The position numbers and the translations under genes were made by a program. Below are positions 17,834 to 27,046 of a stretch of DNA of 64,000 nucleotides, one piece after another. Location: the NCBI GenBank assembly GCA_963603365.1, contig CAVCMI010000020.1, positions 15,867-79,866 on the forward strand, read 5' to 3'. The stretch comes from F23-D06 sp963603365. GTDB taxonomy: Bacteria; Bacteroidota; Bacteroidia; Bacteroidales; WCHB1-69. The notes beneath the pieces are model-generated. The model ran no database searches, was not told where the DNA came from, and was given only the letters and a program-made list of their open reading frames with translations. The first letter of the stretch is position 1. Each line of letters starts with the position of its first letter.

Positions 17834-20800
17834 TTAGTTGGCTCTTCTTACGCATCTTACGCTGTAGCCCATGCCTTTTGACTTGTCTTGATACAAGGCT
17901 TGTTCGCAGTAGTGGGCGATGGTGAGGCAGGAAGCTTCGGTGGCGGTGTGGACGTCATGCGACCAGAAGAATACCTCTCCCAACAGATCCATAAACTTGC
18001 CCGTGAAGGTGTCGTAGTAGCCGGCAGCCACGGCGCTGAAGCCCAAGGCATCGGTGCCGGTCTTACCTGGCAGCCACTTCGACTCGTCTGTGCTCTTCAG
18101 CGCATCCATGCCGGCGGCAAGGTCAGTCATGCTTCGCATATTATGCGTTGACGGCAACGCCCAGCCCTCAGGACAAACGCCCTGCACGTAGGTGATTCCG
18201 CTCACGGGGTCTGTGGTGGTGACAGGCGCAGCTGCATTGTCGCCCTCGGGCACGTTGACGGCAGAGTACCAGGTGTAGAGGCGTCCGAAGTTGGCGATGT
18301 TCGCATCGGCATTCGGGTAGTCGTTGCTGGTGTAACCCATAGCGAACGGAACTTCTGCGCCGTTGCTGTACTTGGTGGACTTGAGGTTGCTCTTGGTCCA
18401 GCACTCGCAGCCTATGCGGACGGTCTCATAAACGTTGCCGTCAACGTCGGTGGCGGTGAGCCCGCTGCCGCAGACAGGGTAGTTGATGATGTATTTCTTG
18501 TCGAAGGTGACGAAGTTGCCGCAAGGGTCGGTCACCTTCCAGGTGATGACGTTGGTGCCGGGCACGAGGCGTCCCAACAACGCACCTTCGTTGTCGGGGC
18601 TGACATTGTTGGTGATGACAAGGCTGTTGGCATATTCCGAGATTGCCGTGCTGACCTCCGGAACGAGGATGTTGAGCAGCGTGTCGCAAGCGCCGTAGTA
18701 GAGGTTGACGACCACGTCGGCATCATCGTAGGTGAGTGCGCCAGCGTTGGCGATGCTCGGCTTGACGGTGAGCGCAAACTCGAACGGGTTGCCCGTGCAG
18801 TCGAACGGATTGCCCGACGCTGTGCCCGTTTGGTAAGGCGTTACCGTATAGACTACCGTTGCGGAGGCCAGGCCGCTGTTGGTGAGGCTGGCTGCACTGA
18901 ATGCGGCGGCACGCGTGGTGTTGTCCACAGCGCCGGCAATATTGTCCGGGTTGGACTTTACTGTCCAGGTGTATTCTCTGCTGAAACTGGGCGAGTATTC
19001 AGACGACGGAGTGAAGTTTTTAGTGTAGCCCGTAGTGGTGGGGCAGATGGTTTCCGTTGTATTGCCATATTCAGGGACGAGCGGTGCAAAACGGATAGTT
19101 TTGGAATTCCCGCCACTGCATCCGTGTTCGTCGGTAACCGTAACTTTAATAATGGCACTTGTCCAATCGAGATAGCTGGCGGCAGTGGTGTTGTACGGGA
19201 CCTTAATGCTTGCAGTATTGCCAAGGTCGGGGGTCCATTCGTATGTGTAGTTCCCGGCAGGGGTGACATTAGCGGTCATCGTGGCACTGTTTCCGTTGCA
19301 GATGTAAAACTTGTCAGAGGTGATATTGACGTGAGATGCGGTGACAGTATTCACGGTGATATTGATGGTCTGGTCAGAGACGTTGCCGCAGGCATCGCTT
19401 ACGGTGATGCCGTTAATGGTGATGTTGCTGGTGATTTCCTCGCCAACGGCCGGGACAATGGCGCCGGCCGGGTAGTTTGCGGTGAAAGTGCCGGTGCAAC
19501 CTGGCATTGTTCCCTCCGGGTACGCAAACTTGCTTGCTACGTACGTCAGCACGTCGGGCATGGTGTTCTTGCAGCCGGTTTCAATGGTGGCATCGATGGT
19601 TTCTGTATTGCCGATGGCAGAATAGTAGGAAGACACAGGTTTCGTAGTTGTAGTAGCGTATGTAAAGGATCCGCTCATTGTTTTCTGGCATCCTGTATTG
19701 CCGCTGGTGACGGTACAGCTGTAATTGTATTCGGTGCCGCAAGTGGCTGCAAACGTCAGCGTGTTAGTTGTGGAGGTCTCCGTGCCGCATTCCCAACTGT
19801 AAGTGGGATTGCCGCTGGAAGGATCCTCCCCAACCGTAGCGACTACGGTGAAGTTTCCTGTCGGGCAGCTGCCCTCTGTAACGGTCAGTGTGACTTCAGG
19901 CAGGGCTTGCGCCTTCACCTTATAGGTGTTGTTAGAGTAAATGTCGCAGTTTGTGCCGATGGTGATGTAGAAGCGGTATTCCACATCTTCCGTCACATTT
20001 GTGAGGTTTTCGGTGTAGTTGTTGCCGGTGGAAATGGTTGTCCATTCGGCTGTGCCCGTTCTCTTCTGCCAGTTGATGGTTTCGGTGCGGGAGGTGTTGG
20101 CCGTAATGGAGACTTCGTGAGAGTTGCCTAAACATACTAACACGGGATTATCTCCAGAATAGCTGATGCTGCCCGGATCGACAGAGCCAGGTTCTGTCAA
20201 TGTCACGGCTGATGTGTATTGGGTAGTGCAGCCGGGGTAGGTATAGCCGCGGGAGTATGACCCTGAGGCGTTAGCGGTATAGTACTCGGCATTGGCGCCG
20301 GTGATGTCGGCAGTGCCGTTGCGCCAAGAGTAGGTGCCGCCTGCGGGCACGCCAGCCGTGGTGTTGGAGATGGTTGCTATAGTGTCGGTAGCAGTGCATG
20401 ACCAACTGTTGGCTGCAATGGCGCCGGCATTTACGGCAGAGCAGATGCTGGTGTAGGTGATGCAGACATAACCCTGTGCGCCCGCACCGCCGGTTACTGA
20501 CATTCCCAAAGCGCCGCTGCCGCCACCGCCGTAGTTGCTGCCGGCATTGCCGTTAGCGATTTCGTTATACTGGCCAGCCCCTCCGTTGCCGCTGTTAGGG
20601 CTTGCAGTAGTGCCGGCTGCGCCTGCGCCGTTTTTCGAGCCGTTGCCGCCGTTGCTGCCGTTGCCGTTAGCGCCAGCTGCTGCGCCGCCGCCGCCGGAAC
20701 CGGCTTTATATAATAATTTGACCCAGCCGCCGCCGCCGTCACCGCCGTCACCGCCGCTGTACTTCACTGAGCCTATGCAGGCAGAGGCTTGTCCGCCCTT

Positions 20801-21184
20801 GCCGCCCGTAGTGTTCGAGCCGTTGCTGCCGCCCACAGCTTTCACAAGTGTGCTGCCGTGGCCGACCACTTGGCTGGTACCGCCTTGTTCGCCTACCGTT
20901 ATCGTGAGGCTTTCGCCCGGGGTTACGTTGACGGTTGACTTGGCGTATGCGCCGCCGCCACCGCCACCGCCGCCAGTAATGCTGATGGCTGGTATGTCGG
21001 AGCCTTTGCCGCCGCCGCCCCAACACTCAATGGTGACGGAACTCACGTTGGCCGGAACATTCCACGTAGTGCTGGAAGTGAAAGTTTTTGTTTGGGTGTT
21101 CTGCGCGGAGACACTCCCCACTGCAAAAAACGCCAAGCAGCAGACTGTCAGTCCGCTGCATAAAAATGTCTTTAAATGCTTCAT
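17834..21184 (-). CDS. Glycine-rich, Ig-like, FISUMP-domain secreted protein
   Basis: A 1116-residue exported protein. The ATG at 21184 gives a clean signal peptide (MKHLKTFLCSGLTVCC to SVSAQ); the longer frame from 21244 would begin almost on the transcription start. Residues about 30-240 are a glycine-rich domain (TFTSSTTWNVPANVSSVTIE then GGGGKGSD and long Gly runs). Several Ig/PKD-like segments rich in Cys, Thr and Asn follow (about 240-850), then a HYR-like domain (GTNVITWKVTDPCGNF). A C-terminal FISUMP domain (VRIGCECWTKSNL, GRLYTWYSAVNVPEG, MGYSVRCVRRAN) ends the protein. No T9SS tag is visible. It is a paralog of the partial gene at 1-1455. The function is unknown; surface or adhesive roles are inference. 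Confidence 0.85.
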   Translation of the reverse strand: MKHLKTFLCSGLTVCCLAFFAVGSVSAQNTQTKTFTSSTTWNVPANVSSVTIECWGGGGKGSDIPAISITGGGGGGGGAYAKSTVNVTPGESLTITVGEQGGTSQVVGHGSTLVKAVGGSNGSNTTGGKGGQASACIGSVKYSGGDGGDGGGGWVKLLYKAGSGGGGAAAGANGNGSNGGNGSKNGAGAAGTTASPNSGNGGAGQYNEIANGNAGSNYGGGGSGALGMSVTGGAGAQGYVCITYTSICSAVNAGAIAANSWSCTATDTIATISNTTAGVPAGGTYSWRNGTADITGANAEYYTANASGSYSRGYTYPGCTTQYTSAVTLTEPGSVDPGSISYSGDNPVLVCLGNSHEVSITANTSRTETINWQKRTGTAEWTTISTGNNYTENLTNVTEDVEYRFYITIGTNCDIYSNNTYKVKAQALPEVTLTVTEGSCPTGNFTVVATVGEDPSSGNPTYSWECGTETSTTNTLTFAATCGTEYNYSCTVTSGNTGCQKTMSGSFTYATTTTKPVSSYYSAIGNTETIDATIETGCKNTMPDVLTYVASKFAYPEGTMPGCTGTFTANYPAGAIVPAVGEEITSNITINGITVSDACGNVSDQTINITVNTVTASHVNITSDKFYICNGNSATMTANVTPAGNYTYEWTPDLGNTASIKVPYNTTAASYLDWTSAIIKVTVTDEHGCSGGNSKTIRFAPLVPEYGNTTETICPTTTGYTKNFTPSSEYSPSFSREYTWTVKSNPDNIAGAVDNTTRAAAFSAASLTNSGLASATVVYTVTPYQTGTASGNPFDCTGNPFEFALTVKPSIANAGALTYDDADVVVNLYYGACDTLLNILVPEVSTAISEYANSLVITNNVSPDNEGALLGRLVPGTNVITWKVTDPCGNFVTFDKKYIINYPVCGSGLTATDVDGNVYETVRIGCECWTKSNLKSTKYSNGAEVPFAMGYTSNDYPNADANIANFGRLYTWYSAVNVPEGDNAAAPVTTTDPVSGITYVQGVCPEGWALPSTHNMRSMTDLAAGMDALKSTDESKWLPGKTGTDALGFSAVAAGYYDTFTGKFMDLLGEVFFWSHDVHTATEASCLTIAHYCEQALYQDKSKGMGYSVRCVRRAN

Positions 21185-21252
21185 AGTGATTATTATTAGA
21201 TTATTAGTTTCGCAAATTAGATATAATAGTATTGCTTTATACAAAGTGGCCG

Positions 21253-21260
21253 CAAAAGTA
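21253..21260 (-). promoter_or_regulatory. -7 promoter element of the FISUMP gene
   Basis: Minus-strand TACTTTTG, about 70 bp before the chosen ATG at 21184. It argues against initiation at 21244. Confidence 0.65.
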
Positions 21261-21307
21261 GTTTTTTTTTCGTATGGTAATCTTTTATGCTGTTTTTTTT
21301 AATTATA

Positions 21308-21341
21308 GAATTAGGAATTAGGAATTAGGAATTGGAATTAG
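21308..21341. repeat. GAATTAG heptamer tandem repeat
   Basis: GAATTAG three times, one shortened GAATTG, then GAATTAG. It is followed by imperfect AAGTTCTA repeats (21354-21380). The unit is the same as in the array at 1545-1593. Confidence 0.85.
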
Positions 21342-21408
21342 TGTTATGCCTACAAGTTCTAAAAACTAAGTTCTAAGTTCTGACTGTCCCGTTTGCGAAA
21401 CATTTTTG

Positions 21409-21416
21409 TACTTTTG
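21409..21416 (+). promoter_or_regulatory. -7 promoter element of the lpdA operon
   Basis: TACTTTTG matches TAnnTTTG, with TTTG at 21392-21395 a possible but closely spaced -33 element. Confidence 0.6.
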
Positions 21417-21482
21417 CCAACCTTTCTGCGAGATTCAGACAGGACTATTCATCAATAACAGAAATCATTAAAAGACAAGATT

Positions 21483-22880
21483 ATGGGTCAATACGACGTT
21501 ATCGTGATCGGAAGCGGACCGGGGGGCTATGTGGCCGCCATCCGTGCCGCAAAACTGAATATGAAAGCTGCCGTGGTGGAACGTGCCGAAGTGGGCGGCA
21601 TCTGCCTCAACTGGGGCTGCATTCCTACAAAGGCGTTGCTCAAATCGGCGCAGGTGTACCGCTATATGCAGCATGCCGCCGACTATGGCGTGCAGGTTTC
21701 CGGTGAGGTAAAACCCGACTTTGAGGCTGTGGTGAAACGCAGCCGCGGGGTGGCGGAAACGATGAGCCGCGGCGTGCAGTTTCTGCTCAAGAAGTACAAT
21801 GTGGAAGTCATCGCCGGGTTCGGCAAGCTTGCAGGCAACGGCAAAGTTGAGGTGACTGCCGCCGATGGCACACAGCAGATCTGTGAGGCCAAACATATCG
21901 TGTTGGCTACGGGCGCGCGTTCGCGCAGTCTGCCAAACGTGCCGCAAGACGGCAAGCACGTCATCGGCTACCGCGAGGCTTTGACTCTGCCCGTCCTCCC
22001 CGAGACGATGGTGGTGATGGGCTCTGGCGCCATTGGCAGCGAACTGGCTTTCTTTTATGCCTCTATGGGCACCAAGGTTACGATAGTGGAATATATGCCC
22101 CGCCTGGTCCCTGTGGAGGACGACGATATAGCCGCCACGCTGGCCCGCTGTTTCCGCAAGGCAGGCATAAAGACGATGACCTCCGCTTCTGTGGAGAAAG
22201 TGGAGGTGGAAAACGACCGCTGCAAGGTGACGGTCAAAGACGCCAAGGAGAAAGTTACTGAACTGGAGTGCGACATTGTGCTCTCGGCAGTGGGCGTGGC
22301 CGCAAACATCGAAGGCATCGGCCTCGAGGAGTGCGGCATCCGGGTGGAACGCGGCAAGGTGATGGTGGACGACTATTACCGAACGAATGAGGAGGGTGTC
22401 TATGCCATAGGCGACATAGTCCACGGCCCGGCTTTGGCACACGTGGCCTCGCACGAGGCAGAGGTCTGCATTGAGCACATCGCCGGCCTCAACCCCGAGC
22501 CCGTTGACTACGGCAATATCCCGGGTTGCACCTATACTGCACCAGAGATAGCCTCCGTAGGCCTTACCGAAAGAGCCTGCAAAGAGCAGGGCAGAGACAT
22601 TCAGGTGGGCAAGTTTCCGTTCACGGCTTCCGGAAAGGCTACCGCCTCCGGGAACCGTGACGGCATGGTGAAGGTGATCTTTGACAAGCAGACGGGCGAG
22701 TGGCTCGGCTGCCACCTCATCGGCGACAATGTGACGGAAATGATCGGCGGGGCCGTGATGGCACGCCGCAAACATGTTACCGGACACGACATCATCAACG
22801 CCGTATTCCCGCATCCTACAATGTCGGAAGCCATTATGGAAGCAGCAGCGGACGCATACGGAACTTGCGTCCACCTGTAG
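21483..22880 (+). CDS. lpdA: Dihydrolipoyl dehydrogenase (E3)
   Basis: A 465-residue FAD-dependent disulfide oxidoreductase that reoxidises dihydrolipoamide with NAD+ in 2-oxoacid dehydrogenase or glycine cleavage complexes. The FAD motif GSGPGG is at residues 10-15. The redox-active disulfide GGICLNWGCIPTKA uses Cys41 and Cys46. An NAD-binding Rossmann motif MGSGAIGSELA, the second FAD motif YAIGDIVHGP and the catalytic HPTMSE near the C terminus are all present. Length and motifs fit LpdA, and no E1 or E2 genes are nearby. An outer-membrane protein gene starts 2 bp after the stop, apparently co-transcribed though functionally unrelated. Confidence 0.95.
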   Translation: MGQYDVIVIGSGPGGYVAAIRAAKLNMKAAVVERAEVGGICLNWGCIPTKALLKSAQVYRYMQHAADYGVQVSGEVKPDFEAVVKRSRGVAETMSRGVQFLLKKYNVEVIAGFGKLAGNGKVEVTAADGTQQICEAKHIVLATGARSRSLPNVPQDGKHVIGYREALTLPVLPETMVVMGSGAIGSELAFFYASMGTKVTIVEYMPRLVPVEDDDIAATLARCFRKAGIKTMTSASVEKVEVENDRCKVTVKDAKEKVTELECDIVLSAVGVAANIEGIGLEECGIRVERGKVMVDDYYRTNEEGVYAIGDIVHGPALAHVASHEAEVCIEHIAGLNPEPVDYGNIPGCTYTAPEIASVGLTERACKEQGRDIQVGKFPFTASGKATASGNRDGMVKVIFDKQTGEWLGCHLIGDNVTEMIGGAVMARRKHVTGHDIINAVFPHPTMSEAIMEAAADAYGTCVHL

Positions 22881-22882
22881 CC

Positions 22883-23824
22883 ATGAAAAGGTTTGCAGCC
22901 ATACTTCTGACGCTGGCAATGCCGCTGCTGACCCTCGCGCAGGGCAGCAGCCGCACCGTGTCGCCGGCAGACACGACATGGCCCGACCGCGGATTTGATT
23001 TCCATATCGCCGCCGGTATGTTTACGGGCAGCACTTTCAACGCCAACTATTACAACGGCAGCAATCTCAACGAGTGTAATATCGACTATATCTTCACGAA
23101 CCAGTATTGGCGCGAGGAGTGGCAGCGTATGGTGGTTGAAAATTACCCCTATATCAGCATCGGCGACGAACTCACTTACAACGACCCCTCCGATATGGAC
23201 TGGAATATGCACTACAGTTTCCGTACCGTTGTGGGACTGGCGGCACGCTACAAGTTCGGCAATGGCTGGGGCATGTCGCTCTCGTACCAATATAGCCAGC
23301 TTAAGGCAACAACGCAAATACTGCTGAGTTCCAATGCCCCGTCGGGCAATATGGTACGGCAACCCGTGGTGGCGCTGGCGGGCAAGGAAGACCGCTCCAT
23401 GTTCGACCTCTCCGTGTCGTACCTCTTCAGCCGTGTCCACCCGGTTGTGAAGCCCTTTGTGGAGGCGGGCGTGCAGTTCAACTACGCTAAAGTCAAATCG
23501 TTCGATGCAGTTCTGCTTGATCAGAACAACAAGAGCGTGGGCAACAGCTATACGCTGCTCGACCCCTATAACGGCGAGGGCTATTACCCGGGCGCACAGG
23601 CATACAATAATATTGTATATGGCGGTCCCGGCTACGGCTTCTCCGCGGCGGCAGGACTTAAGCTGGTGTGCGGCAGGAGCGTGTCGCTTGACCCTACTTT
23701 TTATGCCGCATTTGCCCGCACAGGCCTCTATGAGGGCAAGAACAAGGGCGGCGACAATAAGTTCTCTCTTAGTTACGGCATTATGCTGCGTGTGGTGATG
23801 AGCGATTACTTTTTTGCAAAGTAG
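22883..23824 (+). CDS. Outer-membrane beta-barrel-like protein, unknown function
   Basis: A 313-residue exported protein. The chosen ATG at 22883 gives a signal peptide (MKRFAAILLTLAMPLLTLAQ); the open frame extends upstream inside lpdA but lacks signal character. The mature part has alternating amphipathic strands rich in Tyr, Phe, Gly and Asn (GFDFHIAAGMFTGSTFNANY, YGFSAAAGLKLV, FSLSYGIMLRVVMSDYFFAK). It ends near an aromatic residue, as outer-membrane barrels do. No family is recognised beyond a general porin-like barrel. It follows lpdA by 2 bp and converges on the LytTR regulator gene. Confidence 0.7.
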   Translation: MKRFAAILLTLAMPLLTLAQGSSRTVSPADTTWPDRGFDFHIAAGMFTGSTFNANYYNGSNLNECNIDYIFTNQYWREEWQRMVVENYPYISIGDELTYNDPSDMDWNMHYSFRTVVGLAARYKFGNGWGMSLSYQYSQLKATTQILLSSNAPSGNMVRQPVVALAGKEDRSMFDLSVSYLFSRVHPVVKPFVEAGVQFNYAKVKSFDAVLLDQNNKSVGNSYTLLDPYNGEGYYPGAQAYNNIVYGGPGYGFSAAAGLKLVCGRSVSLDPTFYAAFARTGLYEGKNKGGDNKFSLSYGIMLRVVMSDYFFAK

Positions 23825-23850
23825 CAATTATAAAGATGGCATATAAGCGC

Positions 23851-24624
23851 TTATTGCGTAAACCATGCTTTGAATTCCGGCACGCGCGCTTTGCTGATGA
23901 CTATTTTTTCCGCATTCGGCACGGCTAATGTCAACCGGATTTTGCCGCCAAACCATACGGCAATGTCGGCAATGGCATGGCGCGCTACGATGTATTGCCG
24001 GTTGGCCCGGAAGAATGTCTGCGGCGAGAGTTGCTCCATAAGGAGGTCGAGCGGCTTGTCGAAGATGAAGGCGCGCCCGTCAGTGGCAAGCACTCTTGTC
24101 ACTTTGTCTTCCACATAAAAGCAGGCAATTTCCTGTATGGGCAAGGGCATGAGTTTGTCTTTTACAGGCACAAGAAAGCAGGATTTGTAGGTGCGGTGCT
24201 CTTGCCGCAGCATTTCAAGCAGCGTCTCCATCTGTTTGCGCTCTTCTCTGTTGGCTGAGTTCTCGTGGTGCAGCAGGTTCAGTTTGTCAATTGCCTGCTT
24301 GAGCCGTGCCTTGTCAATGGGCTTGAGCAGATAGTCGATGCCGTTCACCTGAAAGGCCTGTAAGGCATACTGGTCGTAGGCAGTAGTGAAGATGATGGGG
24401 CAGTTGATGCTGACTTTGTCGAAGATGTGGAATGCTGAGCCGTCGGCGAGGTGGATGTCCATAAACACGAGGTCGGGGGTGCTGTTTAGCCGGAACCATT
24501 CCACGCTTTCTTCTATGCTGCGGAGCACGGCAAGCACTCCGGCTTCAGGCATTGTGTCTGCAAGCATGCCCTTAAGGTTCTGTGCGGCAATGATTTCATC
24601 CTCAATGATGACTACTTTCTTCAT
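23851..24624 (-). CDS. LytTR-family response regulator
   Basis: A 257-residue cytoplasmic response regulator. The N-terminal receiver domain (1-120) has the acidic pocket IIEDE (Glu8, Asp9), the phospho-acceptor Asp56 in LVFMDIHLADG, and the conserved Thr/Lys region (TTAYDQYALQAF, LLKPI). The C-terminal half (about 150-257) is a LytTR DNA-binding domain (FYVEDKVTRVLATDGRAFI, FFRANRQYIVARHAI). Its start overlaps the end of the histidine kinase gene by 4 bp, so the two are translationally coupled. The pair lies directly downstream of the exporter genes at 25811-30806 and probably controls them or senses their substrate, which is inference from position. Confidence 0.93.
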   Translation of the reverse strand: MKKVVIIEDEIIAAQNLKGMLADTMPEAGVLAVLRSIEESVEWFRLNSTPDLVFMDIHLADGSAFHIFDKVSINCPIIFTTAYDQYALQAFQVNGIDYLLKPIDKARLKQAIDKLNLLHHENSANREERKQMETLLEMLRQEHRTYKSCFLVPVKDKLMPLPIQEIACFYVEDKVTRVLATDGRAFIFDKPLDLLMEQLSPQTFFRANRQYIVARHAIADIAVWFGGKIRLTLAVPNAEKIVISKARVPEFKAWFTQ

Positions 24625-25766
24625 GACAATGGTGCGTTTGTAGGGTTTGCTTCTTGTTGTTCCGTCTGCAGCAGTTTGGCGATGGTCTCTTTGGCCTTGT
24701 CGGGGGCAATCAGCGGTATGGAGACGGTAAAGTGTGTGTCGGTTACACTTGTCATGATGCGTTCGTGGAAAAGCAGGCGATAGCGTTTCTCCAGGTTGGC
24801 GAGACCGATGCCGCTCGACTGTGTTTCGCCGATCTTGGTCTGCTTGGGGTTGCTGACGCGCAGCCGGAAGCCCTCGTCCGTGTCAATGGTGACGGTCATC
24901 GGATGACGGTCACTGACAATATTGTGTTTGAGTGCGTTCTCGATGAGCAACTGCAGGCTGATGGGCACAACATAATAGGAGAGCAGCTGTTCAGGAATGC
25001 TGATGTTGAAAGAGAGGCATGCGCCGTAACGTATCTTCATCATCTCAATGTAGGATTCTGAAAAGGCTATTTCGTCAGACAGCCGTGCCAACTTGTTCTG
25101 CTGCATAACATAGCGGTATATGGCGGCCATTTGCTGCAGGTACTGCTGTGCACGCTCATTGCCGGGTTCTATGAGTCCGCTCAAGGTGTTGAGGGAGTTG
25201 AAGAGAAAGTGCGGGTCTATTTGTCCGAGCAGTGTCTCGTAACGGATGAGCAGGTTCTCGGTCTGCAAGTGCTCGTTTTCAATCAGAATCTGATGCTGAC
25301 GGCTGAGGTTGTAGATGAAAAGGGTGGCCAATACGGCGGTCAGCGCGATGGCTGAGTCTTTGATGGCATTGAGGCTGAACCATTCCGACAGGAGAAAGTC
25401 GCGGTAGATGAGCCATTGTATGAGGTACGACAGCAGCGGGAAGGTGACGGCAATGGCAAGCGCGCCTATGAAGATGAGCACGTACCGCTTTACAGCCGGC
25501 AAAGGGCGCCTGATGATGCTGAAGACGTAGAGAAACAAGACAAAGAAGAGCAGGCAGTTGCAGAGCAGCGTCAGGATGACATGGAATTTGGGGCTGATGG
25601 TCCAGGTGGTGACATTCAGGTTTCCGATGAGGATGATGCAGGTGAGAATGCCTCCAAGCGGCACAGATAGCAACAAGGCGTTCTTGAGGGTGAAAGGCTG
25701 CATTAGCTTTACGGCCCTTGTCTGCAGATCGCCGATGTGTGTCCCTTTGACGGAATGGTGTTTCAT
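24621..25766 (-). CDS. LytS-type sensor histidine kinase
   Basis: A 381-residue membrane kinase with four hydrophobic segments (about residues 30-50, 63-85, 94-120, 135-152) and no large periplasmic sensor. A short coiled linker follows, then the His_kinase motif GQIDPHFLFNSLNTLSGLI with phospho-acceptor His186. The HATPase domain contains LLIENALKHNIV and SSGIGLANLEKRY. It partners with the LytTR regulator overlapping its 3' end. A -7 element at 25786-25793 leaves a very short leader if translation starts at 25766; the ATG at 25703 (MQPFTLKNALLL) is a plausible alternative. Four-TM LytS-like kinases in Bacteroidota typically sense membrane-associated signals. Confidence 0.92.
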   Translation of the reverse strand: MKHHSVKGTHIGDLQTRAVKLMQPFTLKNALLLSVPLGGILTCIILIGNLNVTTWTISPKFHVILTLLCNCLLFFVLFLYVFSIIRRPLPAVKRYVLIFIGALAIAVTFPLLSYLIQWLIYRDFLLSEWFSLNAIKDSAIALTAVLATLFIYNLSRQHQILIENEHLQTENLLIRYETLLGQIDPHFLFNSLNTLSGLIEPGNERAQQYLQQMAAIYRYVMQQNKLARLSDEIAFSESYIEMMKIRYGACLSFNISIPEQLLSYYVVPISLQLLIENALKHNIVSDRHPMTVTIDTDEGFRLRVSNPKQTKIGETQSSGIGLANLEKRYRLLFHERIMTSVTDTHFTVSIPLIAPDKAKETIAKLLQTEQQEANPTNAPLS

Positions 25767-25785
25767 GAATTATCAAAAATCGAGG

Positions 25786-25793
25786 CAAAAATA
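25786..25793 (-). promoter_or_regulatory. -7 promoter element of the kinase-regulator pair
   Basis: Minus-strand TATTTTTG between the permease stop and the kinase start suggests the two-component genes can be expressed apart from the exporter operon. Confidence 0.55.
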
Positions 25794-25810
25794 CACAAAA
25801 TGAGGTGCAT

Positions 25811-27034
25811 CTAAACGGTATTCGTCCGGATTTGTTTTGCCGTTTTGCTTTTTGGCGACAGCGAAAGGCGGAAAAGCAGGCAAGTGGTGACAAAATAGAC
25901 GGCAGTCTGTATCCACAGCGCAATGTATTCGAAGCGCACTTGATTGAGTTGCGCGCCCATCGTGTTGATGCGGATGAAGCCTTGTATGCCGTGCGTAGAA
26001 GGGAACAGGTAGGAAAAGAGCCGCCAGATTGCCGGCATGCTGCCTTGTGGCCAGACCGTTCCTGACAAGAATAGCAGGATGACGCTGAAGAACATGCAGG
26101 TGATGATGCCCGTGTCGCGGTTCCGGACAAAAGAGCAGACGGTCATGCAGAAGCCGATGGTGGCCAACATGAAGGGCAACAGGAAGAGGATGTTGTTGCG
26201 CAGCGTGCCTATGTGCGGCAGCCCGAACAGCCGCGGCAGCAGCACAAGGTCGATGGCCACGAGGGGCACATAGATTACAAAGTAGGCCATGCCGCGCCCT
26301 ATGGTCACTCTGTTGACACTCTTCCCGCGAAGGCGCAGCGGCAGTCCTGCCCCTTTGCCGCATTCGTGTGCCGTGCCGTACAGGATGCCGATGCCCAGAA
26401 AGAGGGTCTGGTGAATGACCAGCACGAGCAAGGCCGGCAACAGGAAACTGGTGAAACCGCCGGCGGGAGCGAAAAGCTTGACATCGTCGTATGCAATCGG
26501 AGTCACCTGCTCGTCCGCATCGATGCCGGTGATGCCCTGCCCGGAATAGCGGTCCAACTGTATCTTCTTCATCTCGTCCAACATGGTTGACGAGGCCCCG
26601 GTCAGGATGCTCCGGTAGTAGAGAAAGCTGCTCATGTCGCAGAAGAGCCCTATCCGTGCCTGCTCCCCTTTGGCAAGGCGTATGCCGTAGTCGTCCGGGA
26701 AATAGACGATGCCGTTGACGCGTCGCTCCCTCATCAGCCGCTCCGCCTCTGGCATGGAACTGCACCGGTAGTTGACGTTGATCTCGGGGGTGGCATCCAT
26801 CTTGTGGATGAAACGCTCCGACTCTTCACATTGTGCATCATCCACCACGGCGACGGGCAGGTTGCGCACGCACTCGTGCTTGTAGATGGACCCGAATATG
26901 AGCGGATAGAGCAGCGTGGCGATGAAGAATATCAAGATTACGCCGCCGTCGGTGAAGATGCGGTAAAGCTCAATGGTGAAGACATCCCAGATGTCTTTCA
27001 ACTTGTTTTGTATCCTTTTTCTCAGTTTTGACAT
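25811..27034 (-). CDS. ABC-2 type permease, second subunit
   Basis: A 407-residue inner-membrane protein with the ABC-2 (YhgE/Pip, YbhR-like) layout. One transmembrane segment lies near residues 31-52 (GGVILIFFIATLLYPLIFGS). A large extracytoplasmic domain (about 53-210, LPVAVVDDAQCEESERFI) follows, and then five or six transmembrane segments to the C terminus (FLLPALLVLVIHQTLFLGIG, RLFSYLFPSTHGIQGFI). It would pair with the homologous permease encoded 12 bp upstream to form a heterodimeric exporter channel joined to the HlyD and TolC proteins of the same operon. No ATP-binding subunit is encoded in this locus. Confidence 0.88.
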   Translation of the reverse strand: MSKLRKRIQNKLKDIWDVFTIELYRIFTDGGVILIFFIATLLYPLIFGSIYKHECVRNLPVAVVDDAQCEESERFIHKMDATPEINVNYRCSSMPEAERLMRERRVNGIVYFPDDYGIRLAKGEQARIGLFCDMSSFLYYRSILTGASSTMLDEMKKIQLDRYSGQGITGIDADEQVTPIAYDDVKLFAPAGGFTSFLLPALLVLVIHQTLFLGIGILYGTAHECGKGAGLPLRLRGKSVNRVTIGRGMAYFVIYVPLVAIDLVLLPRLFGLPHIGTLRNNILFLLPFMLATIGFCMTVCSFVRNRDTGIITCMFFSVILLFLSGTVWPQGSMPAIWRLFSYLFPSTHGIQGFIRINTMGAQLNQVRFEYIALWIQTAVYFVTTCLLFRLSLSPKSKTAKQIRTNTV

Positions 27035-27046
27035 GGCAATGCATTT

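Noticed and set aside
18830..20131. 433-codon plus-strand frame
   Set aside because: It is antisense to the FISUMP gene and contains no recognisable domain or start context.
20500..21010. Glycine runs as a sign of misassembly or PE_PGRS-like protein
   Set aside because: The Gly-rich stretch is in frame, preceded by a normal signal peptide and the usual WNVPANVSSVTIECWG lead-in of bacterial glycine-rich domains.
21468..23827. Long minus-strand frames of 503 and 408 codons
   Set aside because: They lie antisense to lpdA and the outer-membrane protein gene and show no motifs.
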